NCBI GenBank assembly: GCA_903926605.1
Contig: CAIYJV010000108.1
Coordinates: 1-32,682, forward strand
Length of the DNA: 32,682 bases
DNA from: an uncultured Bacteroidota bacterium
Lineage (GTDB): Bacteria; Bacteroidota; Bacteroidia; Chitinophagales; Chitinophagaceae
Direction of reading: 5' to 3'
Shown: positions 23,929 through 32,259 of the stretch, one piece after another
How positions within the stretch are numbered: position 1 is the first letter of the stretch
Layout: each line of letters opens with the position of its first letter
The notes under the pieces: model-generated
What the model saw: only the letters and a program-made list of their open reading frames with translations
Told to the model about the DNA's origin: nothing
The model's database searches: none
Program-made: the position numbers and the translations under genes

Positions 23929-24019
23929 AATCGGCTTCAAAGAAGTTGTTTTTTTACCGGCAAGCCGGAAAATAATACTATGGACAAAAAATGTGATAAA
24001 TTTTTATGTTTCGTCTCTA

Positions 24020-24049
24020 TTGTTTTCTGAAAAAACCTTTCTAATTTTA
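24020..24049 (+). promoter_or_regulatory. Promoter of the His/Cys-rich secreted protein gene
   Basis: TTG (24020-24022), a 19-nt spacer and TAATTTTA (24042-24049) agree with the Bacteroidota -33/-7 arrangement apart from the last base. The start codon is 20 nt further on. Confidence 0.55.
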
Positions 24050-24069
24050 TTCCAAAATATTTATTCTTT

Positions 24070-24603
24070 ATGAAATTGACTTCAGGAGTATTGACCTTGT
24101 TCACCGCGGTAGCACTTACTGTGGGCGCAGGTTTCGGGAATGCGTCGTTCGCCCAGTCTAAATCTACCTATGTAGGAACCAACGGGACCGTGTATTCCAA
24201 CTACAAGGGCGCAGGCGAAGTAGCTGCAAAAGAAGAAGCAGATGAACCAGACGTATATTGCTACCAGTGCCGTGCGTTCCATGTGCACACCGACCATGCG
24301 TATTACAACAACCGCGAGAACTGTCATGAACTCGGTCATGGTCATTGTGCAAAACCCGAAGCGGAGCACCATAGTGGAAAAGACTGCCATGATTGCAAGG
24401 ATTACTCACACGAGATTTACGATATGGATCATGAGTATGACAACTGCGGTGGCGACTACCTCGTAAAATACCATGGCAACAAAGTAAAGGTTAAGTGCGC
24501 TGGTTGTGCTGCCAAATGGAAATACTACTATAATGATTATCATTCTAACCACCACTATGTGTATGACAAGGACGATCGCGTGATCGTGTCTTATCAGGAC
24601 TAA
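24070..24603 (+). CDS. His/Cys-rich secreted protein, putative metal binder
   Basis: This is a 177-aa protein with a signal peptide ending near ASFAQ (about 29). The mature region is loaded with His, Cys, Tyr and Asp. Three CxxC pairs are visible (CYQC about 64-67, CHDC about 106-109, CAGC about 142-145), plus single Cys residues in ENCHELGHGHC and DNCGGDY. His clusters are HVHTDHAYY, HELGHGH, AEHHSG and NDYHSNHHYVYD. The first two CxxC pairs sit in a zinc-ribbon-like setting. Binding of a transition metal in the periplasm or outside the cell is an inference from composition. There is no CxxCH, so it is not a c-type cytochrome. It has its own promoter and a very strong terminator. No family is recognised. 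Confidence 0.85.
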   Translation: MKLTSGVLTLFTAVALTVGAGFGNASFAQSKSTYVGTNGTVYSNYKGAGEVAAKEEADEPDVYCYQCRAFHVHTDHAYYNNRENCHELGHGHCAKPEAEHHSGKDCHDCKDYSHEIYDMDHEYDNCGGDYLVKYHGNKVKVKCAGCAAKWKYYYNDYHSNHHYVYDKDDRVIVSYQD

Positions 24604-24611
24604 TATGAATT

Positions 24612-24666
24612 CTAATAAAAAGAGATCGGGCTGAGTGATTCACTCAGCCCGATCTCTTTTTATTAG
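24612..24666. terminator. Bidirectional terminator with a 26-bp perfect stem
   Basis: Arms 24612-24637 and 24641-24666 are perfectly complementary over 26 bp with a 3-nt loop. The A-rich start and T-rich end (TCTTTTTATTAG) let it work for both convergent genes, 24070-24603 and punA. Confidence 0.93.
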
Positions 24667-24680
24667 GTTTGAAAAACTGA

Positions 24681-25499
24681 TTACATATACGCTACCAGCG
24701 CTTCCACGATGGCTGCCATTTTTGGCGCTGCATGATTTGCAGCTTCCAGTACTTCTTCGTGGGTAATGGTCACCGGTTCGTCGCTGATGCCAATATCGGT
24801 GATCACACTCATTGCGAATACCTTCATGCCGCCGTGGCGTGCGACGATCACTTCGGGTACGGTACTCATACCAACCGCATCGCCGCCGATAATATGCAGC
24901 CAGCGGTATTCGGCCGGTGTTTCGAACGTTGGACCTTGTAAACCTATGTATACGCCCTGCTGGACCGGATATCCCAATTTTGCAGCAATATCCTTTGCCT
25001 TTGCAATCAGTTCATGGTCGTATGGCTGGCCCATGTCTGGGAAACGGGTGCCAAGCCGCTCGTCGTTTTTACCCCGCAGCGGATGTTCGGGGAACTGATT
25101 CACATGGTCGGTTATGATCATCAGGTCTCCAATTTTGAATTGCTTATTCATTCCGCCTGCAGCGTTTGAGACCACCAGGTTTTCTACCCCCAGTGCCTTC
25201 ATTACACGCACCGGAAACGTAAGTTCCTGCATAGAATATCCTTCGTAGTAATGGAAACGGCCCGCCATTAGAACTACCTGGCGACCGTTCATTTTTCCAA
25301 ATACCAGTGCACCGGCATGTCCCTGCACGGTAGATACCGGGAAATTCGGAATTTCAGAATAAGGAATGGAAATCTCTTTTTCGATGCAATCTATAAGGCC
25401 ACCCAAACCGCTGCCAAGAATGATCCCTATTTCCGGCTTGTGTTTTATTTTATCTGAGATGAAATTTGCCGTTGCTTGTATTTTTTCGAATAAACTCAT
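24681..25499 (-). CDS. punA: Purine nucleoside phosphorylase (trimeric, PNP/MTAP family)
   Basis: This enzyme splits purine nucleosides with phosphate to the base and ribose-1-phosphate, for purine salvage in the cytosol. The 272-aa length fits the trimeric family. Motifs include phosphate-binding GSGLGG (29-34), VQGHAG (58-63) and GRFHYYEGY (80-88). SNAAGGMN (111-118) follows, then GPTFETPAEY with the base-contacting Glu193. AVGMSTVPEVIVARHGGMKV aligns without gaps to human PNP. The human base-recognition Asn243 position is Asp235 here (SVITDIG), as in methylthioadenosine phosphorylase. Specificity may therefore include 6-aminopurines. It shares a terminator with the convergent His/Cys-rich gene. 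Confidence 0.95.
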   Translation of the reverse strand: MSLFEKIQATANFISDKIKHKPEIGIILGSGLGGLIDCIEKEISIPYSEIPNFPVSTVQGHAGALVFGKMNGRQVVLMAGRFHYYEGYSMQELTFPVRVMKALGVENLVVSNAAGGMNKQFKIGDLMIITDHVNQFPEHPLRGKNDERLGTRFPDMGQPYDHELIAKAKDIAAKLGYPVQQGVYIGLQGPTFETPAEYRWLHIIGGDAVGMSTVPEVIVARHGGMKVFAMSVITDIGISDEPVTITHEEVLEAANHAAPKMAAIVEALVAYM

Positions 25500-25514
25500 G
25501 TTTCATATTTTTCG

Positions 25515-25522
25515 CAAAAATA
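25515..25522 (-). promoter_or_regulatory. Probable -7 box of punA
   Basis: Minus-strand TATTTTTG fully matches TAnnTTTG and lies 15 nt upstream of the punA ATG, predicting a very short leader. The -33 region is unclear. Confidence 0.4.
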
Positions 25523-25689
25523 ACAGCCTTTGTCAGATTAGGCGCAATCTGGTGAATTCGGGTCGTATTATTTTTACATTTCCCGAAGTTTTCCTACCTA
25601 AATGCCACTATGTCCCGGTGGTCGAAAAGCGGGTTGAACTAAGCGCGAAATGGCAGTGCAGATTGCGATCAAGTGATATATTTGTGAAT

Positions 25690-25758
25690 ATGAATGAATT
25701 TCGGGTTAGAATACCCAAGAAAATCGCACCGATACTTTGTTTATTCGCAATGTTGTAA
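25690..25758 (+). CDS. Candidate small ORF (22 aa) upstream of susC
   Basis: A 22-codon frame (MNEFRVRIPKKIAPILCLFAML) follows a full -7 match, TATATTTG at 25677-25684, by 5 nt. It has a basic front and a hydrophobic end, like a small membrane or leader peptide. It ends 99 nt before susC. There is no -33 box at proper distance, so it may be chance. The rest of the 358-nt punA-susC spacer (25500-25857) shows no other gene, and no convincing susC promoter is visible. Confidence 0.25.
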   Translation: MNEFRVRIPKKIAPILCLFAML

Positions 25759-25857
25759 TAAATTCACCCCAAATTCGGCGGTTTGTGCCTTTAAGGGCGC
25801 AGTCTGCCTGTGTATTTAGTAAGTATACTGAGCTAATCATAAAGTAAAACAAAGAGT

Positions 25858-28800
25858 ATGAAAAGAGTTCTGTTGCAATGTGCATTACTATTCCTGACAG
25901 GAATTAGTGCTATTGCCCAAACCCACACGGTAACCGGGAAAGTAATGGACGACCACGGTCAGGCATTACCCAGAACGGATGTCTCGGTAATGGGGGCGAA
26001 TGTGGGTACTACTTCAGATGAAAACGGAGACTGGCTGCTTGAAGTTCCGGATGGGAAAATAGTGTTTTTCGTAGAGGCGCTTGGATTCAATTCGCGTACT
26101 ATTGAAGACTCATCTCAGTTCATTCTCATCCAGATGCAGACTGCATCTAAGGAGCAGGAAGGAGAGCTGACCACTGCTTTCGGCTTATCGCGTGATAAGC
26201 GCGAAGTGGGCTACACCACTGTTTCGTTGAGCAACGGAGATCTCACCTCGGGTGGTAATGTAAGCGCAGTTGCCGGGCTTGCCGGGAAAGTGGTTGACGC
26301 CAACATCAGCACCAACGGTGGTTACGGAGCTTCTACCAATATGATTCTCCGCGGCGCGAAGTCATTTATCCAGAGCAACAATCCGATTTTCGTGGTAGAC
26401 GGTATGATAACCAACAATTTTCAACGTACTGCATCTTCTCAGGGCATTGCCAACATTTACAATCAGGTTGACTTTGGTAATAGCATTAACGATATTAATC
26501 CAGACGATATTGCTTCTGTATCCATACTGGAAGGTTCGGTTGCCGCAACGCTGTATGGATCGGCAGGTGCAAACGGAGCAGTGATAATCAATACAAAGAC
26601 AGGACAGGGAAAGAATCATAAAATGGAAGTGTCTTACAAAATGGACGTTTCTCAGTTTCAGGTAGCAAGCGTACCCGACGTACAGCATAAATACGGACAG
26701 GGCGATGTTTACGCAGGTCTTACGGATTACCGTGCTACCAATTACAGTTGGGGTCTGCCACTCGATAATGAACTTCGTCCATGGGGCCAGATCATAAACG
26801 GAAAGCAACTGGTAAAGCCTTATTCCGACCAGTCTTCCAACGTAAAAGACTTCTTTAACCACGCTAATTCGCTCAGTAATTATGTGTCGGTAAAGGGTGG
26901 TGGAGAGCGTACCACTTATTTCTTGTCACTCAATGCTATTAACAGCGACGGAGTAGTACCAAACAACTTCTACAACCGTTACAATGCACGTTTCAATGGT
27001 ACCATAGACCTGAATAACCATTTTTATGCAGCTGTAAATTTTAACTACATGAGCAGCTACTCCCGCTCGGAATATGAGGGAGACGGTGGCGCCACCGGGA
27101 ATGCGGGCATTATGAAAAATGTCCTCAATACACCAAGGGATATTCCACTATGGGAACTGAGCGATCTGAGCAACAAGTTTTATTCAATGAACTATATAGA
27201 TTCTACCGGTACACACCGTTATGGTAACTATAGTTCTAAATATGCCAATCCTTATTGGTCGGCTAGCAGTTATGACAATCGCAACAAAAGCGACCGGTTG
27301 ACCGGAAGCGCGAAAATAGGTTACAAACAAGGTGAAATAGATGTATTTAACAGGCTGGGGGTAGACTATAACTCAGACATGAACAGCTACAAAACACCCT
27401 GGTATGTGGTTTCTGCCGCAGATCAATACAAATATTTCCCCGGTACCGCTTATGTAGGTACTGGCTTTACTTCAAATGGTGGTTACGCACAGGCGCAATA
27501 TACCGGTACAAGGTTTTATGACGATCTGATCGGCAACTATCACCATGAAGTAACCAGAGATTGGGGTATGAACATTATGGGAGGAGCCAGCATTGCGATG
27601 ATGCGCGATGCCGTACTGAACACAGCTATCAACCCCATAACAAGTGGACTTACAGTGCCTGATTTTTATAATTTCTCCAATAATTCCGGTGCGATCACCT
27701 CTGCGAATACGGTAACGGAGCACAGGACTTTCGGCATTTTTGCAGACGTCAGGTTCAACTATCAGAGAGAATTCTATTTCGAAATCACAGGCCGTACGGA
27801 TTGGTCTTCAGCATTCAACTATTCAGAACCTCACTATTATCCGGGCTCTAATGTGGCATGGGTATTTACTGAGCGCATGAAGGGCTGGATAAAGGACAAA
27901 GTCCTGAGTTATGGTAAGCTGAGATTTGGTGCTGCGGGTGCTGGCAATGATGCCGTTCCTTATGCCAACAACAATGCCGGATATGCACAATTGCCGGTAG
28001 CTAGTGCAAATGGTTCAATCAGTACACCATTCAACACTTTACCTGCTTATCAGGTACAAAACACCTTCGGCGATCAGAATCTGAAACCAGAACTCACCCG
28101 TGAATATGAAACCGGTGTAGATCTGTCGTTCCTGAAAGACCGTGTTTCTTTTGGATTTACTTATTATAATGACTATTCGTATAACCTGATTGCTGCAATG
28201 CCCATAGCGCCTTCTACTGGTTTTGCTTACAACTACCAGAATGTAGGCGATGTTACAAACCGTGGTGAAACCTACACGCTCAGGGTTACACCTATCAGGA
28301 CCAAATACGGTCTGCGCTGGGACCTGTTCGGCAACTTTAACCACAACGTGAACAATGTGGTTAGCGTAGCCAATTCTAAAGAGAATATTGTAATGGGCTC
28401 TGCCGATGGCATCGAAGTTGTGGCTGCAAAAGACCATCCACTCGGTACTTTTTATGGTGCAGACATTACTTATTGGCAGGATCCGAAAACCGGAATCTAT
28501 CATCCTGTGGTAGATGCAGCAACTGGCCTACCGGTTCCTACAACCAAGCCAGTCTATCTGGGTTCTTATCAACCTAAGTTTATGGCTTCCTGGGGTACAG
28601 ACCTCAGCTGGGAAGGTGTGAAACTTCATGTGTTGTTCACTACCAAACAAGGCGGCGTATTCTACAGTCACGACAAGGAAGTGATGGACGTAAATGGTAC
28701 CGCTCAGGAAACTACGGTAAACGACCGCAAGCCTCTGGTATGGTTCCCGAATGCAGTTAATCAGATCGGCAATACCAATAATTATGTAGCCAATACTACT

Positions 28801-29124
28801 AAATACCTTCCCTACAACTATTATGTAGGCATGATAGGTGCAAATATGCTGCCGGGTCAGAATCTGGTAGATGCCAGCTACATACGCCTCCAGGAAGTTT
28901 CGCTTTCTTACAGGATTCCGCAGAAGTATTATGCCCGTAGCCCATTTGGTGCACTCGAGGCCGGACTTTATGGCAATAACCTGTTGTTGTGGACTCCTAA
29001 GAGCAATCATTACGGCGACCCCGAAGTGGCAATGGCCAATCTTGTAGGCAATAATACCGGCATCAATTATAGTGAGCGGCCATCCCTCAGGAGTTTCGGT
29101 TTATTTATTAAAGTGACATTCTAA
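25858..29124 (+). CDS. SusC/RagA-family TonB-linked outer membrane transporter
   Basis: This 1088-aa TonB-dependent transporter works with a SusD-type lid lipoprotein to import large nutrients across the outer membrane. A signal peptide (to about 21, ending IAQ) precedes the carboxypeptidase-regulatory-like beta domain (about 22-95; TVTGKVMDDHGQALPRTDVS). The plug domain (about 130-265) has the SusC signature NPIFVVDGMI and the plug-end motif VSILEGSVAATLYGSAGANG AVIINTK. The remainder is a 22-strand barrel ending in the C-terminal Phe of SLRSFGLFIKVTF. No N-terminal STN domain is present, so sigma/anti-sigma signalling is unlikely. The substrate is not evident: no glycoside hydrolase, sulfatase or HTCS regulator is nearby. 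The susD-like gene starts 21 nt downstream. Confidence 0.97.
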   Translation: MKRVLLQCALLFLTGISAIAQTHTVTGKVMDDHGQALPRTDVSVMGANVGTTSDENGDWLLEVPDGKIVFFVEALGFNSRTIEDSSQFILIQMQTASKEQEGELTTAFGLSRDKREVGYTTVSLSNGDLTSGGNVSAVAGLAGKVVDANISTNGGYGASTNMILRGAKSFIQSNNPIFVVDGMITNNFQRTASSQGIANIYNQVDFGNSINDINPDDIASVSILEGSVAATLYGSAGANGAVIINTKTGQGKNHKMEVSYKMDVSQFQVASVPDVQHKYGQGDVYAGLTDYRATNYSWGLPLDNELRPWGQIINGKQLVKPYSDQSSNVKDFFNHANSLSNYVSVKGGGERTTYFLSLNAINSDGVVPNNFYNRYNARFNGTIDLNNHFYAAVNFNYMSSYSRSEYEGDGGATGNAGIMKNVLNTPRDIPLWELSDLSNKFYSMNYIDSTGTHRYGNYSSKYANPYWSASSYDNRNKSDRLTGSAKIGYKQGEIDVFNRLGVDYNSDMNSYKTPWYVVSAADQYKYFPGTAYVGTGFTSNGGYAQAQYTGTRFYDDLIGNYHHEVTRDWGMNIMGGASIAMMRDAVLNTAINPITSGLTVPDFYNFSNNSGAITSANTVTEHRTFGIFADVRFNYQREFYFEITGRTDWSSAFNYSEPHYYPGSNVAWVFTERMKGWIKDKVLSYGKLRFGAAGAGNDAVPYANNNAGYAQLPVASANGSISTPFNTLPAYQVQNTFGDQNLKPELTREYETGVDLSFLKDRVSFGFTYYNDYSYNLIAAMPIAPSTGFAYNYQNVGDVTNRGETYTLRVTPIRTKYGLRWDLFGNFNHNVNNVVSVANSKENIVMGSADGIEVVAAKDHPLGTFYGADITYWQDPKTGIYHPVVDAATGLPVPTTKPVYLGSYQPKFMASWGTDLSWEGVKLHVLFTTKQGGVFYSHDKEVMDVNGTAQETTVNDRKPLVWFPNAVNQIGNTNNYVANTTKYLPYNYYVGMIGANMLPGQNLVDASYIRLQEVSLSYRIPQKYYARSPFGALEAGLYGNNLLLWTPKSNHYGDPEVAMANLVGNNTGINYSERPSLRSFGLFIKVTF

Positions 29125-29145
29125 GACTTTTGTAATAATAAGAGT

Positions 29146-30645
29146 ATGTTCAGAAATAAAATTATTGTTTTAGCCGTCCTCACCGGGCTGTCGTTCGGAT
29201 CCTGTAAAAAGTTTCTGGATGTAAATAGGAATCCGAATGTGTCTACCGCAGCAACGGTGAAGACACTTTTGCCCGCAGCAGAACTTTACCTGGCTTCGGG
29301 TGTGGGTGTGGATCTGCAGGTAGCTGGTGCTTTCTGGTCGCAATACTGGACCCAGAATCCGGCCTATTCTCATTATCGTATGCTGGATCAGTACGCGCCT
29401 ACTCAGGATTATTTCACCAATGCGTGGACCAATCTTTATGCGGCAAACGAAAACTTCTACCAGTTGGAAAATCTTGCCGACTCGCAGAGCGCTGGCCAAT
29501 ATGCTGCTATCGCGTTGCTGATGCAGGCTTATACGTTTCAGGTCATTACAGACGGTTGGGGCGATGTACCGTTCCGCACTTCGCTGAAAGGACAGTACCT
29601 CAACGGGCACAAGGTGAATCCGGTTTATGATACGCAAAAGGTCGTTTACAAAGGGATCCTTACGTACATAGACTCGGCGCTTAAAATGATAAATTCATCT
29701 GCTGCAACTACCCCCGGTGTAGACGACCTGATTTATGGTGGTGATATGAGCAAGTGGCGCAAATTTGGCCTTACGCTTAAACTTAAAACCATCATGCGCA
29801 TGGCGCTGGTTGATCCGGTTACGGCACAGGCAGATCTCGTAACTCTATACAACACTCCCGGCCTCCAGTTTATTGGTGCCGGCGACGATGCTGCAATAAA
29901 GTTTACTTCGGGTGGATCCAACGCCAATCCGTTGTATGCTGAAGAAATGGGTATTGGTGCTCAGAATTATGTAGCGAGTGCTACTGTTGTGGATTCTATG
30001 GTAAATAACAAGGACACAGCCCGCCTGAAACTGTTTTTTGCAGCAGGTAGCGGTGGTGCCTACAGCGGTAATAACCAGGGCAACTACTACACAACTGCTA
30101 CTTCCTTTGCGGTTCCAAGTGCTTATGTAGCCGGCGATGTGAGCAATACCAACTCTGGTAATGCACCTGTAAACCTGCTGACAAGCTATGAGAGTCTGTT
30201 CCTGCAGGCTGAAGTTGTGGCTCGTGGCTGGATAGCTCCCGGCCCATCCGATGCTACCTTATTTTATTCCGGTGTTCAGGCAAACTTTAACTATTACAAT
30301 AGCCAGATCATTGCTTCGAGCGGTATCTCTGGTACAATGGCTTATAACAACTATGTAAGTAGTGGCGCACCAGCTGTGAATTATCCACTTGGCGGAACCG
30401 TAAGTCAGAAAGTACGTTGCATTACGTTGCAAAAATGGTATGCGATGTGTGGTAACCAAAGTTTTGAAGCCTGGACCGAGTTGCGCAGGACCGGTTTGGA
30501 TTCTATCCTTACACCATCTGTGAATTCTTCGGTAGGGGGCATGTTACCCAAGCGTTTTGTTTACCCGACCCCCGAAGTGGACTATAATGCCAATTTCCCC
30601 GGCCTGCAGGCTGTAACAACCAAAGTTTGGTGGGACTTGTTTTAA
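29146..30645 (+). CDS. SusD/RagB-family nutrient-binding outer membrane lipoprotein
   Basis: This 499-aa surface lipoprotein caps the SusC pore and captures substrate. The lipobox is LSFGSC with Cys about 20, followed by KKFLDVNRNPN, a classic SusD mature start. Further family features are QVAGAFWSQYWTQNPAYSHY, YAAIALLMQAYTFQVITDGW GDVPF (the conserved TPR-like helix and loop) and GDMSKWRKFGLTLKLKTIMRMA. A C-terminal part has QKWYAMCGNQSFEAWTELRR and YPTPEVDYN. It belongs to the SusD-like_2 branch rather than the starch-type SusD. It follows the SusC gene by 21 nt and precedes a lipoprotein gene by 25 nt, so the three are one operon. Confidence 0.96.
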   Translation: MFRNKIIVLAVLTGLSFGSCKKFLDVNRNPNVSTAATVKTLLPAAELYLASGVGVDLQVAGAFWSQYWTQNPAYSHYRMLDQYAPTQDYFTNAWTNLYAANENFYQLENLADSQSAGQYAAIALLMQAYTFQVITDGWGDVPFRTSLKGQYLNGHKVNPVYDTQKVVYKGILTYIDSALKMINSSAATTPGVDDLIYGGDMSKWRKFGLTLKLKTIMRMALVDPVTAQADLVTLYNTPGLQFIGAGDDAAIKFTSGGSNANPLYAEEMGIGAQNYVASATVVDSMVNNKDTARLKLFFAAGSGGAYSGNNQGNYYTTATSFAVPSAYVAGDVSNTNSGNAPVNLLTSYESLFLQAEVVARGWIAPGPSDATLFYSGVQANFNYYNSQIIASSGISGTMAYNNYVSSGAPAVNYPLGGTVSQKVRCITLQKWYAMCGNQSFEAWTELRRTGLDSILTPSVNSSVGGMLPKRFVYPTPEVDYNANFPGLQAVTTKVWWDLF

Positions 30646-30670
30646 ACTGAAAAAATAAATTGAGATAACA

Positions 30671-31357
30671 ATGAGAGTAATTTCTGCTTTGGCGATAATG
30701 GTGATTCTGGGTTTCGCATCCTGCCGCAAGGACGACAACAAAGTTTCTTTGGCATATACGCCGTCGTTCCCTGTAGTTAAGATCACCAGCGATACGTTTT
30801 TTACCATACAGGTGGGTGCCGCTTTGCCTGGTTCGGTTGCTGCGACTGCATACGATACTTTTTACAAAAAGTCACTGGATTCGTTTGTGGTTATAGACTA
30901 CAGTGCGGTAGACATTACCACACCAGGACTATACAAGGTTACTGCATCGGCCAGAAATCAAACAGGCTATGTTGGCTATGCTTATGCGTATGTAAACGTG
31001 GTATCTAGTGTTTCCGGATTGTTCAATTTTTCAGGCCGCTATATGCAGATGACTAACGGAGACACCGTATTTGTGACCAGCAAGCTTAACCACAGTGGCG
31101 TGGCTATCCCCGGATTCTACACTGTAAATAATGTAGCGGGTGTACACTCCAGCTACGACAGTGTAAACTATATAGTTCCTGCTTTTTTTGTGCAGCAGAG
31201 CAATACACAAATCGCTGTTCCTTCGCAGTATAGTACACTGGGAACACTTTACGGCGCCAGCGCTTCGTGCATAGTTGCATCTGCCGATACCGCGTTCCAG
31301 TATCAGGTAATGAACAAAAACTTCGGCGCATCGCTGAGGGTGTTCAAGCGCTTCTGA
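30671..31357 (+). CDS. Lipoprotein with DUF5011/Ig-like domain, third gene of the sus operon
   Basis: This 228-aa lipoprotein has the lipobox VILGFASC (Cys about 18) followed by RKDDN. An N-terminal Ig-like domain resembling DUF5011 covers about 35-112: TFFTIQVGAALPGSVAATAY, then DITTPGLYKVTASARNQTGYVGYAYAYVNVV. The C-terminal half is beta-rich and unassigned (SGRYMQMTNGDTVFVTSKLN, then FFVQQSNTQIAVPSQYSTLG, ending NFGASLRVFKRF). Proteins in this third position of SusCD operons are often surface lipoproteins that help bind substrate, which is inferred here from position only. No catalytic motif is seen. Confidence 0.88.
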   Translation: MRVISALAIMVILGFASCRKDDNKVSLAYTPSFPVVKITSDTFFTIQVGAALPGSVAATAYDTFYKKSLDSFVVIDYSAVDITTPGLYKVTASARNQTGYVGYAYAYVNVVSSVSGLFNFSGRYMQMTNGDTVFVTSKLNHSGVAIPGFYTVNNVAGVHSSYDSVNYIVPAFFVQQSNTQIAVPSQYSTLGTLYGASASCIVASADTAFQYQVMNKNFGASLRVFKRF

Positions 31358-31381
31358 TCGCCTGGAAAATAACATACTTGT

Positions 31382-31428
31382 CAGTTCCATACCCTAAGCT
31401 TTTTAACAAAACCACAGGTATGGAACTG
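31382..31428. promoter_or_regulatory. 12-bp perfect inverted repeat abutting a -7 box
   Basis: CAGTTCCATACC (31382-31393) and GGTATGGAACTG (31417-31428) are perfect inverted repeats separated by 23 nt. The right arm ends one base before TATATTTG. It could be an operator for the 31455 gene or an RNA stem-loop ending the sus operon. The loop contains TTTTT but the right arm is not followed by a T-run, so an operator-like role is favoured. Confidence 0.5.
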
Positions 31429-31429
31429 T

Positions 31430-31437
31430 TATATTTG
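31430..31437 (+). promoter_or_regulatory. Probable -7 box of the 31455 gene
   Basis: TATATTTG is a full match to TAnnTTTG and lies 17 nt before ATG 31455. The place of a -33 element is occupied by the inverted-repeat loop and right arm. Confidence 0.55.
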
Positions 31438-31454
31438 CACACTAATATTGATTT

Positions 31455-32216
31455 ATGTTCCGAATCCTGGTCTTACCGGCACTGTTTCTGGTTCTGATAA
31501 ACCCACAGATTTTTGCACAGAAAGGTGCCAAAAATCTCGAGAAAAGCAAGCTGCAGAATGATAGTACAAGAGCCGAATTGTTTTCTTACAAGGCTCCCCC
31601 TCCAATCATAAAGCCGGCCAGAGATTTGCTCATGTTGTCTTTTAATTACAACAATTGGGTACAAAAACCAGATTCGGTTAAGACCAAACCTTTTGGCTAT
31701 TCCTTCAACGGATTTTTGTGCTACGATTTTCCGATCAAGAATTCGAACTTTAGTTTCGCCACTGGCGTTGGTGTTAATGTCTCAGTTGTTTACCTTAACC
31801 AGCTACAGATAGATTTGAAAGATACGGTCTCCGGCGCGGTAGCTAAATTTTTTCCAGATACCTCGCATTTTACCCGGTACAAATTTGTTTCAACCTATCT
31901 ATCCGCACCTTTTGAGATTCGTTATTTCGCTAACAACCAAAACCGCAACAAAGGATTTAAGGCTGCGCTTGGTTTGCAGGTGGGTACATTACTTGGTGCC
32001 CATACAAAGGGTGTAACAAGTGCATCAGGAACCCTGGTAAAGGAGAAAGTGGATACGAAGAGATTCATCAGCCCGTGGAATTTCGCGGCGACAGCCAGGA
32101 TCGGCTATGGTAATTTCTCGCTCTTTTGCAGTTATAACCTCACCAACGTCTTTAAGGAGAATGAGGGGCCGGTTATCACTCCTGCGTCGATCGGGTTTTG
32201 CCTAACGGGTTTGTAA
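31455..32216 (+). CDS. Outer-membrane beta-barrel protein
   Basis: This is a 253-aa protein with a signal peptide (VLPALFLVLINPQIFAQ, cleavage about 21). The mature N-terminus is polar (KGAKNLEKSKLQNDSTRAEL). Strands typical of the Bacteroidota OMP_b-brl_2 (PorT-like) group follow: LLMLSFNYNNWVQKP, FSFATGVGVNVSVVYL, FVSTYLSAPFEIRYFAN, FKAALGLQVGTLLGAHTKG and FAATARIGYGNFSLFCSYNL. It ends PASIGFCLTGL. The phrase 'YLSAPFEIRYF' is characteristic of this group. The function is unknown. It has its own -7 box and palindrome, so it is probably expressed separately from the sus operon and from the acyltransferase 43 nt downstream. Confidence 0.88.
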   Translation: MFRILVLPALFLVLINPQIFAQKGAKNLEKSKLQNDSTRAELFSYKAPPPIIKPARDLLMLSFNYNNWVQKPDSVKTKPFGYSFNGFLCYDFPIKNSNFSFATGVGVNVSVVYLNQLQIDLKDTVSGAVAKFFPDTSHFTRYKFVSTYLSAPFEIRYFANNQNRNKGFKAALGLQVGTLLGAHTKGVTSASGTLVKEKVDTKRFISPWNFAATARIGYGNFSLFCSYNLTNVFKENEGPVITPASIGFCLTGL

Positions 32217-32259
32217 TGGCGATTCCTGCCCAGCCGGGTAAGTTGGTCGAAGGTTCTGC

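Noticed and set aside
23855-24073. A 72-codon frame overlapping the 23737 frame and reaching into the 24070 gene.
   Set aside because: It runs through the promoter of the His/Cys-rich gene and has a Phe/Leu-rich composition expected of AT-rich non-coding DNA.
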